From the NCBI GenBank assembly GCA_016223145.1, contig JACRPN010000006.1:1-64000 (forward strand): a stretch of DNA of 64,000 bases. The letters are read 5' to 3'. Both the position numbers and the translations under genes were made by a program. Positions 8,703-17,396 of this stretch are shown here, one piece after another. Source of the DNA: Armatimonadota bacterium (GTDB lineage: Bacteria; Armatimonadota; Fimbriimonadia; Fimbriimonadales; Fimbriimonadaceae). The notes under the pieces were generated by a model. That model saw nothing but the letters and a program-made list of their open reading frames with translations. It made no database searches and was not told the DNA's origin. The stretch's first letter is position 1; every line of letters begins with the position of its first letter.

Positions 8703-9179
8703 ATGATGACTGCCCTTCTTGGCTTTGTGCACTTGGCCGCCGCATTGATCTCACCAGCCGTCCCAGCGCTTCAAGAGCCATCTGTAACCTTCAAGCTGGT
8801 GCCGAACGTGGTGGCGCCTGGCGCCAAGGTCACCGGACAGGTCGTGGTGAAGTTCGCTGAGGGGATGCACGGGTACCAGAATCCGCCGACCAAGGACTAT
8901 ATGATCCCCGTAACGGTCGCGAGCGCCACTCCCGGCGTTTCGGCCAAGCCAAGGTATCCGGAAGGCGTTATGCGCACGTTGATGGGCGAGGAAGCCGCCG
9001 TCTATGAGGGCGAAGTCACGATCCCAGTGATTATCACCGCCCCCAAGAAACCCGGCAAGGTCAGCGTCAAGGTCAAAGTTGGCTATCAGCAGTGCAATGA
9101 GACTTCTTGTTTCCCGCCGCAGTCGGTGACGCTCGGAATGACCCTCACGGTCAAGGCAAAGGCCTCGTCCCCGAAATGA
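8703..9179 (+). CDS. Secreted DsbD N-terminal-domain-like protein
   Basis: 158 residues from ATG 8703 (a second ATG follows at once), with GGAG about 10 bp upstream. The N-terminus is a signal peptide ending near ISPAVPALQ. The body is an immunoglobulin-like fold related to the periplasmic alpha domain of DsbD/ScsB, with a typical [13 protein letters not shown] motif whose two cysteines would pass electrons from a membrane partner to periplasmic thiol proteins. The membrane and gamma domains of full DsbD are missing, so it must work with a separate transporter or simply be a domain relative. It overlaps kdsA by 4 bp (ATGA). Confidence 0.8.
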   Translation: MMTALLGFVHLAAALISPAVPALQEPSVTFKLVPNVVAPGAKVTGQVVVKFAEGMHGYQNPPTKDYMIPVTVASATPGVSAKPRYPEGVMRTLMGEEAAVYEGEVTIPVIITAPKKPGKVSVKVKVGYQQCNETSCFPPQSVTLGMTLTVKAKASSPK

Positions 9180-9988
9180 ACGTCGGCCCTTTCCAGATCG
9201 GCCCGAACAAGTTGACCTTGCTCGGCGGCCCCTGCCTTGCCGAGTCCCTCGACATGTGCCTTCAGGTGGCAGAATCGCTGAAGACCACCTGCGAGAAGCT
9301 GGGCGTCAACTACATCTTTAAGGCCTCGTTCGATAAAGCCAACCGTACGTCGGCTGGGGCGGGCCGAGGCGCGGGAATGGAAGCTGGGCTCGGGATTCTG
9401 GCGGCTGTGAAGGAAACGCTCGGGATCTCGGCCACCACGGACGTCCACCTCCCAGAGCAAGCGGCTCCCGTGGCCGAAGTGGCAGACCTGCTCCAGGTCC
9501 CCGCATTTCTCTGCCGGCAGTCGGACCTGCTGGAAGCCTGCGCAAAGTCTGGGAGGCCCGTAAACGTGAAGAAGGGCCAGTTCCTTTCGCCTTGGGACAC
9601 TCAGTACATCGTCAAGAAGCTGCAGGCCTTCGGCGCAAACGGGATCATGCTGACCGAACGGGGCACCACCTTTGGCTATAACACGCTCGTGGTGGATATG
9701 CCGGGCCTTGAGGTGATGCGGTCGTTCGGTGTGCCGGTGTGCTTCGATGCGACGCATTCAGCCCAGCGCCCCGGCGCGGCGCAGGGGGCGTCCGGAGGAA
9801 ATCGGGACTCCATCCCGGCGATGGCGCGCGCGGCAGCGGCAGTGGGGATCGACGCGCTCTTTATGGAAGTGCACCCAGACCCGGCTAACGCTCTGAGCGA
9901 CAAAGAGACCCAGTGGCCGCTGGCCGACGCGGAGAGGCTGCTGGCTGAGGTCCACCGAATCTGGCAGGCGAGACGCGAATTATCCTGA
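9176..9988 (+). CDS. kdsA: 3-deoxy-8-phosphooctulonate (KDO-8-P) synthase
   Basis: 270 residues from ATG 9176, overlapping the previous stop as ATGA. It condenses phosphoenolpyruvate with arabinose 5-phosphate to give KDO-8-phosphate, the precursor of the LPS inner-core sugar, so a Gram-negative type outer membrane is implied. Signatures include [52 protein letters not shown] and [13 protein letters not shown]. The GGPCLAES segment carries the Cys found in metal-dependent enzymes such as that of Aquifex, instead of the Asn of E. coli; His (DATHS), Glu (FMEVH) and Asp (ALSD) metal ligands are also present. Confidence 0.95.
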   Translation: MNVGPFQIGPNKLTLLGGPCLAESLDMCLQVAESLKTTCEKLGVNYIFKASFDKANRTSAGAGRGAGMEAGLGILAAVKETLGISATTDVHLPEQAAPVAEVADLLQVPAFLCRQSDLLEACAKSGRPVNVKKGQFLSPWDTQYIVKKLQAFGANGIMLTERGTTFGYNTLVVDMPGLEVMRSFGVPVCFDATHSAQRPGAAQGASGGNRDSIPAMARAAAAVGIDALFMEVHPDPANALSDKETQWPLADAERLLAEVHRIWQARRELS

Positions 9989-10081
9989 CAAAAGTGTCAC
10001 ATTTCCGGCTCCAGCGGACAACCCTCTCTTGAGCGCGGCAACGCCCTGGGATTGGACTAACCGCCGGCTTGGAAGCACCTT

Positions 10082-10924
10082 GTGAGACATCAGCGCCACC
10101 TTTCGACCGGGAAGCCTTTGACCATCGCCGGCTTGGCCGCTCTCGCCGCCTTGAGTGCCGCCCAGGGGATGACCAACGTCGGGCGGATCGTCATCGATCA
10201 ATACAAGCTGGTGGACGCCAATTTCCCAATCACGGTCGGACCGGGAGCGCGGCTGATCGCCCACTTCGAGCCCAATGAGAACTTCGAGCGCCAGACCTGC
10301 TGTAAGCGCGAGAACCTGAGGTGGATCCAGACCTACTTCGCCGATCCACGTGTGGGAGGCGTTTCGCCGCCATTCCCAGACCAAAACAGGCCGATCATCG
10401 ACCCGCGCAAGGATCAGCGCGTGCCCGGCGCGCCGACCGGAAAGGGCGACGACTTGCCCTTCTACGATCTGACCTACCCCACGTTCAACGACGTGGATCC
10501 CAACACGAACGTCCTGACCAATGGCAGCGGGGTTTATTACCAAGACACGCCGCGCGTGGAGCCGGGGCAGATTCGAGAGAACGTTCGGGTGAGGCTGACC
10601 ACCGCCCTTGTTTGCGTCGAAGAAAGACGGATGTGCGTGCTTGGCGGTTTCCGTTGGGGTTTTGACGTCAAGAACCCCGGGCCGAACACTCTCTTGCCCA
10701 TCGGCCGAATGAGTGAGGCCGAAGTCCGAAACAACCCGTTCACTTCCTTCAACACCGCCCTGCGCGCCGACTTTCCCTCCGATCCCCAGTGGACGATGCT
10801 GGGGGCCTACCGGTGCGGGTGCATGAACTGGATGAATGTGGAGGGCGTACCTGAGCCTTCGAGCCTGCTGGCGCTTGGGGGTATGGCGATCATGGTGGTC
10901 CGGCGCAAGCGGCGTTACCGGTAG
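10082..10924 (+). CDS. PEP-CTERM sorting-domain secreted protein
   Basis: 280 residues from GTG 10082. It has a signal peptide (PLTIAGLAALAALSAAQG), an unrecognised extracytoplasmic region of about 220 residues with a CCKRE dipeptide and several other cysteines, and a C-terminal PEP-CTERM tail: VPEPSSLLALGGMAIMVV followed by RRKRR. That tail is the known sorting signal handled by exosortase systems, which are linked with exopolysaccharide-producing Gram-negatives. No exosortase is encoded here. The 3' end overlaps the convergent yajQ gene by 10 bp. Confidence 0.85.
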   Translation: MRHQRHLSTGKPLTIAGLAALAALSAAQGMTNVGRIVIDQYKLVDANFPITVGPGARLIAHFEPNENFERQTCCKRENLRWIQTYFADPRVGGVSPPFPDQNRPIIDPRKDQRVPGAPTGKGDDLPFYDLTYPTFNDVDPNTNVLTNGSGVYYQDTPRVEPGQIRENVRVRLTTALVCVEERRMCVLGGFRWGFDVKNPGPNTLLPIGRMSEAEVRNNPFTSFNTALRADFPSDPQWTMLGAYRCGCMNWMNVEGVPEPSSLLALGGMAIMVVRRKRRYR

Positions 10925-11409
10925 TTCTCGAAGTTGACTGGGACGGGGAGATCGAGGCCGCGAACGAACGCCATGGTCTTCTGCAGCTCGTCCTTTTCTT
11001 TGCCAGAGACCCGGACCGCGTCGCCCTGAATCTGCGCTTGGACCTTGAAGCCCTTGTCCTTGATCTGTTTGATCAGTGGCCTGGCGTGGTCCTGCGAGAT
11101 TCCTTGCTTCAGGAGAACCTTTTGTCTTATGGAGATGCCCGACCCATGCTCGATCTTGCCGTAGTCCAGTTGGCGCAGGTCGATGCCGCGCTTGACGAGC
11201 TTGCTGATCAGGATGTCCTTGAGCTGGCCCATGCGGAATTCGTCATCGGCCACCAGGGCGATCTCCTCCTTTTCAAGCTCGATGGAGGCCATCGTGCCGC
11301 GGAAATCGTAGCGGTTGGCAAGCTCGCGCTGAGCCTGGTCGACGGCGTTCTTGACCTCCATCATGTCGGCCTTGCTGACGATGTCGAACGAAAACTCCTT
11401 TGCTGCCAT
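10915..11409 (-). CDS. yajQ: YajQ-family nucleotide/cyclic di-GMP-binding protein
   Basis: 164 residues, full length for the family. The opening (FSFDIVSKADMMEVKNAVDQA), RYDFRGT, LEKEEIALVADDEFRMGQLKDIL and the KVQAQIQGDAVRVSGKEKDELQ segment are diagnostic. Homologues bind cyclic di-GMP or other ligands, and in Xanthomonas one alters transcription of virulence genes. The role here is not indicated. No Shine-Dalgarno sequence precedes ATG 11409. The gene is convergent with the PEP-CTERM gene. Confidence 0.93.
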   Translation of the reverse strand: MAAKEFSFDIVSKADMMEVKNAVDQAQRELANRYDFRGTMASIELEKEEIALVADDEFRMGQLKDILISKLVKRGIDLRQLDYGKIEHGSGISIRQKVLLKQGISQDHARPLIKQIKDKGFKVQAQIQGDAVRVSGKEKDELQKTMAFVRGLDLPVPVNFENYR

Positions 11410-11817
11410 GGCGGAGGAGATTGTGACGCAAAATCGGCTGTTGATGGCTGGAGGAGTACGCCAGCCACGATCGCACCCGTTGTCGTCTCTGCAGTTGTGC
11501 CTTTCGCCGCTCGCCGCAAGTCAGGAATCCTCCAAATCCTTGAAATCTCTGGCCACTTCTGGGAAACCAGTACTTTGGGCGGTGCTTTCGGCGATGGATT
11601 TGGGGCGGGCAGGGATGGCCCTCTGATTGAAGGGATTGGGAGAGGAATAGGTCAACCTTGAACTTCTCAGATCGCCCCAAGCTCGCAGACTCGAATGGTG
11701 CGCCACCCAAGCCAGGGGCAACCAGGACACTTGCCAGACCTTCACCCTTCAATTGTCCCACGCGGAGCGCGGCTGGCCGTGACTTCGGGAGCACTGATAC
11801 GAACCGTCTGGCCCAGT
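11410..11817. other. Intergenic region holding repeat copy A
   Basis: No gene seen. Positions 11525-11577 hold the first copy of a 53-bp imperfect direct repeat whose second copy is at 14314-14366. A further matching block (GGGAGAGG..GTCAACCT) lies at about 11638-11657. The rest lies between yajQ and the end of the putative immunity gene. Confidence 0.5.
11525..11577 (+). repeat. 53-bp imperfect direct repeat, copy A
   Basis: It aligns without gaps to 14314-14366 at about 38 of 53 positions. Perfect blocks include TCCTCCAAATCCT, GGCCACTTCT and AGTACTTT. The pair brackets the RHS toxin and immunity genes. Confidence 0.65.
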
Positions 11818-12435
11818 CTATCGAAAGGTATTCTGATCGTCACAAAGGTCGAACAGGCCATCCTCGCCAGTCGTGGTGTAGGCATCGAAGTTCACAATTC
11901 TGCAGGATCTCAGCCGAAAGGACCGTACAGCAGTTACGAAACGATGAGAAAACACTTCCAGCTGAAGGTGCTTAGTGTGCGGCCCGACCCACACATCGCT
12001 TATCTCCGGGTCAAGACCTGTTACGACCGGCAGGCTGTATTCGTACCATTTGCCAAAAGCTGGCTCGCAATGCCGAAAGCAAAGGGAATTGAATTCAAAG
12101 GGAGTAACTACATACCAGTAGGTTAGCACTTCACCTCCTTTTGTTCGGACATCAGCAGGCCGATAGAGAATTCCCTTGACCAGCGCTTCTTCGAACGCAG
12201 CCTTTGCTTTCTGTGACAGCAGAAGTCCCATTGTGATCGGAGGGCACAGGAAGTCCGGGGGAGCCCCCTTTCCGAAGTACTCAAAAGGAGGATCGCCATT
12301 GCAGTTGAGCCAAGACACAGGATACAACCCTCGGCGTTGTCCCGTTTCTATCTCGTAGTCAGATTCAGAGTCGAACAGCTTAGTAACGTTGAATGACGAG
12401 TCACTAACTCCGAAGAAGCAGTGATACCAGTTCAT
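11818..12435 (-). CDS. Putative immunity protein for the RHS toxin
   Basis: 205 residues from ATG 12435, which overlaps the RHS stop as ATGA; the longer reading from 12453 is less likely. It has no signal peptide or membrane segment, so it is cytoplasmic. The composition is rich in aromatic residues and cysteine (MNWYHCFFGVSD, SWLNCNGD, FLCPP, LCFRHCEPAFGKWYEYS). I do not recognise the family with confidence; the LLLSQKAKAAFEEA..G..YRP segment recalls DUF1629/Imm11-like immunity proteins. The main argument is position: small, soluble, translationally coupled downstream of a polymorphic toxin. GC is low (43-52% in two hand-counted lines), consistent with horizontal transfer. Confidence 0.6.
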   Translation of the reverse strand: MNWYHCFFGVSDSSFNVTKLFDSESDYEIETGQRRGLYPVSWLNCNGDPPFEYFGKGAPPDFLCPPITMGLLLSQKAKAAFEEALVKGILYRPADVRTKGGEVLTYWYVVTPFEFNSLCFRHCEPAFGKWYEYSLPVVTGLDPEISDVWVGPHTKHLQLEVFSHRFVTAVRSFRLRSCRIVNFDAYTTTGEDGLFDLCDDQNTFR

Positions 12436-14030
12436 GACCCACCACCTCCGCACATAGCTCGCGCAAGATCATAGGCGTAGTCAAAGAAGTCCTTGAAGTC
12501 CGCCTTTGGATGATCTCGGAACCAATCCACGAGCCTTTGGCGATAGGCAACACTGAGCCTGCTATGTCGAGCCGGATCGACCCACATGCCATTGCACGGA
12601 TTTCGGAGAAATTCAATAAGCGCAGCCTCGCCTCCAGGAAATCCCCTAGCGAATCTTTCAATAACTGTCTCAGCCAACGAGACGGGGATGATATGGTGCG
12701 CAACTTCTCTTGCCTTTGAGGCCACGACTTTCCCCGATCGAGAGTTGAAACCGCCTCTCAAGATGTTGACTAGTTCATATCCTCGCTTGCCAACATACTT
12801 AGAGCCAGCCTTCGCGGCGCGAGCCACCCAAGATCCCGGAACGGCTGGCACGAGGATAGAAGCGCCACTCCAAAGAACATAGATACCGTTCATCAATGAG
12901 GGGCTCCTCGCAAACTCGGCAAGATCGTAGAAGAGACCAAGAATGTCGAGAGCTGTCTCGAACCAGTAGCCGCGTGGATCCACACGAACCAGTGGATTAT
13001 TCTGACAATAGGAATACCAGTTCCTGCCTTCTTTCGTCGGATCCCTTGTCAAAAACCTCCCGATACTGGAATCGTAATACCGGTGCCCCAGGAGCTTCAG
13101 GCCGGAGTCGTTGTCATCTTGGTAGCCGAAGGGGCCGCCGTAGCTGAAAGGTCCAACCCATGAACCAGAAGATGAGGTCAGATTGCCAAAGGCGTCGTAC
13201 TGTTTCGAGCTTGATACCGTCTGATTCGAAGCGGTTTGCCGCGTGTTGCTCTTGATACCGGCGTGCTGGTAAGTAGAGGTTCCCGACGAGCGCACCGAAG
13301 CCCCTGGCGTGAAGTTGCTGTTTCCGTCGCTGAGCAAGGGCGCCGTAACCCCTGCGCCATCGCGCTTGTACGTCCAAGGCTGAAGGTAACGATCCACCCT
13401 TCCAACTCTCGTATCGAGTCCATTGTAGGTAAAGGTGTTCGTGCCTCCACTGGGTATCTGCACCAGGGTCAGGCGATCCTCATAATCGTATGTCAACCAT
13501 GAGGTCCCCGAAGGCGTGGTCACACTCGTCATCCTGCCCGCTGCGTCGTAGCCGTAGTTCTTGTAGCCGCCGTTCCAGGTGACCGAGGTTAGCTTGTCGC
13601 CGGGGTCGTTCGAGTACGTTTCCACCAGACCGTTCACCGTCCTCGACGTTCGGTTTCCGTTGGCATCATAGGTATAGGACGCCGAATAGCCCGTCCTTGT
13701 CTCGGAGGTGAGCTGGTCGATATTGTCGTAGCCGTAGGTGGTCGAGACCCCGTCCTGCGTGTGGTTGGTTACGTTCGAGGCATTGTCGTAGGTATAGCTT
13801 TGGCTGGAGAGGGTGCTTCCGCCCGAGTTCTTGAGGAGGATCGAGTTCGGACGATTGCGGCTGTCGTAGCCGAAGGTCTCATAGGTACCGTTGCCGAAAT
13901 CCTTGCGCGAGAGCCTCTGCGAGGTGTCCCGCGTGAGCTGCGTGACCTCGCTGTAGGGGTTCGTGATCGTCACCTTGCGAAGGGCGTCGTTGTAGGCGTA
14001 GGTGGTGCTCCCCACCCCGATCTCGGTCAT
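12432..14030 (-). CDS. Short orphan RHS/YD-repeat protein with AHH-type nuclease tip
   Basis: 532 residues. About residues 1-330 are YD repeats (YTYDNASNVTNHTQDG, YTYDANGNRTSRTVNG, YGYDAAGRMTSVTTPSG). The RHS core ends with RFLTRDPTKEGRNWYSYCQNNPLVRVDPRGY near 335-365, after which the tip diverges. The tip contains EVAHHIIPVSLAE near 445, matching the AHH/HNH-like nuclease motif of polymorphic toxins. No secretion domain, PAAR or N-terminal RHS shell is present, so it is far shorter than intact RHS effectors. The codons just before the ATG still read AAGRRTS, as expected inside a YD repeat, before stops appear, suggesting a truncated 5' end near 14050. An overlapping immunity-like gene follows. 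Confidence 0.82.
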   Translation of the reverse strand: MTEIGVGSTTYAYNDALRKVTITNPYSEVTQLTRDTSQRLSRKDFGNGTYETFGYDSRNRPNSILLKNSGGSTLSSQSYTYDNASNVTNHTQDGVSTTYGYDNIDQLTSETRTGYSASYTYDANGNRTSRTVNGLVETYSNDPGDKLTSVTWNGGYKNYGYDAAGRMTSVTTPSGTSWLTYDYEDRLTLVQIPSGGTNTFTYNGLDTRVGRVDRYLQPWTYKRDGAGVTAPLLSDGNSNFTPGASVRSSGTSTYQHAGIKSNTRQTASNQTVSSSKQYDAFGNLTSSSGSWVGPFSYGGPFGYQDDNDSGLKLLGHRYYDSSIGRFLTRDPTKEGRNWYSYCQNNPLVRVDPRGYWFETALDILGLFYDLAEFARSPSLMNGIYVLWSGASILVPAVPGSWVARAAKAGSKYVGKRGYELVNILRGGFNSRSGKVVASKAREVAHHIIPVSLAETVIERFARGFPGGEAALIEFLRNPCNGMWVDPARHSRLSVAYRQRLVDWFRDHPKADFKDFFDYAYDLARAMCGGGGS

Positions 14031-14159
14031 CGAGGTCCTGCGCCCCGCAGCTCGACCGCGCCATCGCCGACCTCTTGGACAAGCTCAAGAAGAACCCGGT
14101 CAAACGCCCCACCCAACCGCCCGACCCCGTGAAGATCCCGCCTGGGAAGAGAGACGGTG

Positions 14160-14225
14160 ATTGGGTGAGTCGGTGAAAGGGTGAGACAGTGAGACGGTGA
14201 AACGGTGAGATGGTGAGATGGGGAG
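14160..14225 (+). repeat. Degenerate GGTGA-type simple repeat
   Basis: The stretch repeats GGTGAGNCGGTGAAA-like units (GGGTGAG, GGTGAAA, GGTGAGAC, GGTGAGATGG) with about a 7-8 bp period. It resembles 365-400 and lies upstream of the truncated RHS gene. Confidence 0.5.
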
Positions 14226-14313
14226 CAGACATCCTTGCCTGGCTCTAGCCGGGGCGAGACTGCTTGCTCTTTAGCTCGCGCCAGGGGTGATTCAAATAGG
14301 AAGCGCCCCGCCG

Positions 14314-14366
14314 GAGTCCTCCAAATCCTCCGAATCCTTGGCCACTTCTCCATTTTGAGTACTTTT
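14314..14366 (+). repeat. 53-bp imperfect direct repeat, copy B
   Basis: Partner of 11525-11577, gap-free and in the same orientation. A GGGAGAGG...GTCAACCT block recurs about 60 bp beyond each copy (about 14430-14455 here), so the related segment is about 130 bp long. Confidence 0.65.
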
Positions 14367-14801
14367 GAACTGCAGTTCCTTGGGCTATTGTGCCGTTATC
14401 GATGTCCTAATCCGAGACCCATGCCATAGGGCTGGGAGAGGGTGCATCGCGTCAACCTGTTTGGGGACCGATTGTGGATGCTCGACGAAGGGCCTTGGGA
14501 CTCAACACTGATGATTGGGCTAGTCACGCGACAAGTGAACTATGGGCAGTCTGGGCTCACGGAAGGAGGCAAAGCAGTGGCCCGCTGAAGATCTGAAGTG
14601 CGTGCCCGTATCTGGTTGATCGCCAGCTTAGGGGTTCAGGCGAATTCAACGGCATGGGACAGGAACAGGACTTGAACAGGAAGAAGGAATCTGTTTCACT
14701 GTTCTTGAATCTGCAATCAGCTTAGGAGGCAGGCTGCGCGCCGGGATGGAACATACTGCGGCCGAGCCCTTTTGCTGTGACCAGAAGATAGGAGGAGATC
14801 T
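14367..14801. other. Intergenic region upstream of a TTG-started secreted protein gene
   Basis: No gene seen. The first 90 bp continue the similarity to the segment after repeat copy A. A strong GGAGGAG ribosome site at 14791-14797 sets the TTG start of the next gene. Confidence 0.45.
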
Positions 14802-15755
14802 TTGAAATCGTTCAGGAACACCAATCGGTCCCTTTCGCCTCGACTCAGGGCCATCACTGTCCTTGCCGCCCTTTGGGCGACGTGCGCCGCAACTCCGCCA
14901 GAAACCTTGGCGGTCCACGATCTTGAGTTGATTATCGGTGTGTCCAATCCTACAAATAGTCCTGTCAGTATCACTCTTGGACCCACGCAGACGTTCATTA
15001 ACACGCCAAACGACGACTTCGAAGTGGGTTACTACACAAAAGCCCATTTACGACTTGGGACGATCTCGAAGATCTCAGACATCTCTGGAATGACGATCCG
15101 AGTTCATGGCTCGGACGCCGTCACGATTAACTACCTGAAGCTCTATGTGAATGGTTGCTCAGACCTGTATTATCACCCCACCACATTCGCCCCAATCGTA
15201 GTTGCAGGCAATGGATCGGTGTCGTTCTCGGCCGCGCAACTTAGGGCAAACGCAGCATGGATCGCCTACACCGGAACGACTTGGCGCAGGACACCTTGGC
15301 CTCTTGTGCAGCTTAAGCAGGTTGCCTACACGATGGCGGGCCACGCCATGGCATCGCCAAGTCCACTTAGTTGGAAGACTTCCACCGGCGCGAGCGCGCT
15401 ATCCCATGTGATTGACGAACATGGAGTCTGTGTCAAGCAGACTTTGGCGTTAGTGCAGAAGGTCACTGACTCGACCACCAAAACCTATGAGGTGCGATTT
15501 ACGATGCACTATGGCATTTCCTGCTCCTCGGGCTCATTTTGGCGGTATGTGCTTCGGAATCCCTATAGCCGCACTGTACTTCTCAACGGAGCCACGGTAT
15601 CGAGCAGCAACGTGCCCTACGCGGTTGAAACCGCTTCCAAGAATTTCTTCGCCTACTTCAAAGAACTCCTAGAGGAGCCAAGGCGTAACGGCGCCAAAAC
15701 CGCGGAGATCATCTCCGATGCGAGCGACGCAAACCCCATTCGATTTACTTTCTAG
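14802..15755 (+). CDS. Secreted protein of unknown function
   Basis: 317 residues from TTG 14802, chosen for the GGAGGAG site 5 bp upstream. The N-terminus is basic then hydrophobic (RLRAITVLAALWATCAATPPETLA), a likely signal peptide. The mature region looks beta-rich, with many Thr/Ser/Val and four cysteines (NGCSD, GVCVK, ISCSS) that may form disulfides. The C-terminus ends in Phe (NPIRFTF). No family recognised. GC is somewhat lower than in neighbouring housekeeping genes and it sits beside the RHS cassette, so it may be part of the same transferred region. A weak 7-bp hairpin follows at 15766-15784. Confidence 0.65.
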   Translation: MKSFRNTNRSLSPRLRAITVLAALWATCAATPPETLAVHDLELIIGVSNPTNSPVSITLGPTQTFINTPNDDFEVGYYTKAHLRLGTISKISDISGMTIRVHGSDAVTINYLKLYVNGCSDLYYHPTTFAPIVVAGNGSVSFSAAQLRANAAWIAYTGTTWRRTPWPLVQLKQVAYTMAGHAMASPSPLSWKTSTGASALSHVIDEHGVCVKQTLALVQKVTDSTTKTYEVRFTMHYGISCSSGSFWRYVLRNPYSRTVLLNGATVSSSNVPYAVETASKNFFAYFKELLEEPRRNGAKTAEIISDASDANPIRFTF

Positions 15756-16384
15756 ACGTCTGCCCCGACTCAAATTGTGAGTCGTTGAGAAAGAACTCGA
15801 CGAGGCGGGTGGGCCCGCTCTGCCTGCCCCCTCGTTCATCACCTGCCTTCGTGTGACCGCTTTCTGTGCGCCGCCCCAATCCTCTGGGTCGGGTAAACGT
15901 CATGGCGTTGTGCTCCGGGCCAAGCATCCGCTCTGAAGCAAGGTTGGCTCGCCCGTTAGGACTACTGGCGCCGACCTCCGGCCCGCGGATGGTCCTTTCC
16001 CAGAATTCCCAGGGCTGGCGCCCTGGGCTGATCACGGTTGGCCCTCCGGGCCTGCGGGGTGCGTAAATGTGTGGTGAGAGGTTGGTGGTTAGTGGTTGGT
16101 GAGTGATGTCCGTCCGGACCCCGGACATCTGGCCTACCCCGTACCTCAGTCTCTACACCCCCAGGACCCCGGACCCCCTCACCCCCGTTCGCTGCGCTCA
16201 CGGTCCCTCTCCCCAGGGGGAGAGGTGGTTTGCCGGAATCCAGACCCTGCACCCCAGACCCCAGACCCCCTCACCCCCGTTCGCTGCGCTCACGGTCCCT
16301 CTCCCCAGGGGGAGAGGTGGTTTGCCGGAATCCAGACCCTGCACCCCAGACCCCGGGCCCACAGCATGCGCCCGAAGACCTCCC
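15756..16384. other. Intergenic region with hairpin and tandem duplication
   Basis: No credible gene. A CGACTCA/TGAGTCG hairpin at 15766-15784 follows the secreted-protein gene. G/T-rich sequence runs near 16065-16110, and the 92-bp tandem duplication is listed separately. Confidence 0.5.
16172..16354. repeat. 92-bp tandem duplication with internal palindrome
   Basis: Two nearly identical 92-bp units start at 16172 and 16264. Each contains CCCCCGTTCGCTGCGCTCACGG followed by the palindromic CCTCTCCCCAGGGGGAGAGG. The palindrome resembles widespread REP-like intergenic repeats, and a related form occurs near 33490 (CCTCTTCCCTCGTGGGGGAGG). Confidence 0.85.
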
Positions 16385-17212
16385 TCACCCCTCTTTCAAT
16401 CCACTACTTGCCAGGCTTTCGACGATTTGCCGCTGGAACACGAAGAACACCACCAGCACCGGCAGGATCGAGATCAGCGCGCCTGCCATCTGGATGTTCT
16501 CATTGCCCGGGAAGCGGCCCTGCAGCATCGCGACCACCAAGGGCAGCGTGTACTTCTTCTCGTCTAGCAGGAAGATCAGCGGCCCCATAAAGCTGTTCCA
16601 GGAGCCAAGGAACGTCAGAATTGCCAGCGTCGCCAGAAGGGGCTTGCTGAGGGGCACGATGATCGAGCGGAAGATGCCCCACTCGCTGCAGCCCTCCAGC
16701 TTGGCGCACTCGATCAGGCTGTCGGGGATCTTGCCCACGAACTGTCTGGCCAAGAACACCCCGAACGCCCCCGCTAAGCCCGGCACGATCAGCGGCGTCC
16801 AGCTATCCAGCCATCCCAAATCGCGATAGAGCAGGAACGAGGGGATCAGGAGCACCGAACCCGGGATCATCATCGTCGAGAGGAGCATCAGGAAGATGCC
16901 GTTGCGCCCAGGGAAGCGGTGTTTGGCGAACGCATAGCCCGCCAATAGACAGAAAAACATGCTGCCGAACGTGAGCGGCAGGGCAATAAGGAAGCTGTTC
17001 CACGTGGCCTGGAGCACCAGTCCCGCGTCGAGCAGGTCGGTGTAGGGCTTGACGGTGGGCTGCTTGACGAACAGGCTGACTACGGGCTCGGCGGCCTCTG
17101 TATTCGACTTCAGCGAGGTCACCACCATGTAATAGAAGGGCAAGGCCATCATCAGCCGGCCGAGGGTCAGGAAGAGGTAGCTGAACACACGTTCGGCGCG
17201 GCTCTTTCTCAT
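16385..17212 (-). CDS. Carbohydrate ABC transporter permease, MalG type
   Basis: 275 residues from ATG 17212, with a GGAG site; a longer reading from 17305 adds repeat-derived sequence. It is an inner-membrane subunit of a CUT1-type ABC importer with about six membrane segments (first LGRLMMALPFYYMVVTSLK). The cytoplasmic EAA loop is visible as LIECAKLEGCSEWGIFRSIIVPLSKPLL, which contacts the ATPase. It lies downstream of the fused binding protein/permease gene and should pair with it. No ATPase (MalK) gene is nearby; such transporters often share one encoded elsewhere. The substrate is not predictable. Confidence 0.9.
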   Translation of the reverse strand: MRKSRAERVFSYLFLTLGRLMMALPFYYMVVTSLKSNTEAAEPVVSLFVKQPTVKPYTDLLDAGLVLQATWNSFLIALPLTFGSMFFCLLAGYAFAKHRFPGRNGIFLMLLSTMMIPGSVLLIPSFLLYRDLGWLDSWTPLIVPGLAGAFGVFLARQFVGKIPDSLIECAKLEGCSEWGIFRSIIVPLSKPLLATLAILTFLGSWNSFMGPLIFLLDEKKYTLPLVVAMLQGRFPGNENIQMAGALISILPVLVVFFVFQRQIVESLASSGLKEG

Positions 17213-17396
17213 CGTGTAGCTCCGGTGGAATCGTTCTGCGACCCCTTCGGGGACGGGTAATTGGGAATGTGGCTCGTAGCCCGGGGTCTCGCTTCGCTCG
17301 ACCACCGGCTATCGTTCTTCGACCCCTCCGGGGTCTCAAGACGAGCGATTCCGAGGCACGGGAGGAATCCGACTCTCGATCTGGCTTGGCTCGGCC
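17213..17396. repeat. Short palindromic GACCCC..GGGGTC repeats between permease genes
   Basis: The stretch contains GACCCCTTCGGGG near 17239 and the perfect palindrome GACCCCTCCGGGGTC near 17320, each preceded by CGTTCT, plus GGGGTCTCGCTTCGCTCGACC. These look like dispersed short palindromic elements inserted in the operon. Confidence 0.55.

Noticed and set aside
16172-16354. Possible CRISPR or IS end
   Set aside because: Only two adjacent 92-bp copies with no spacer; no transposase.
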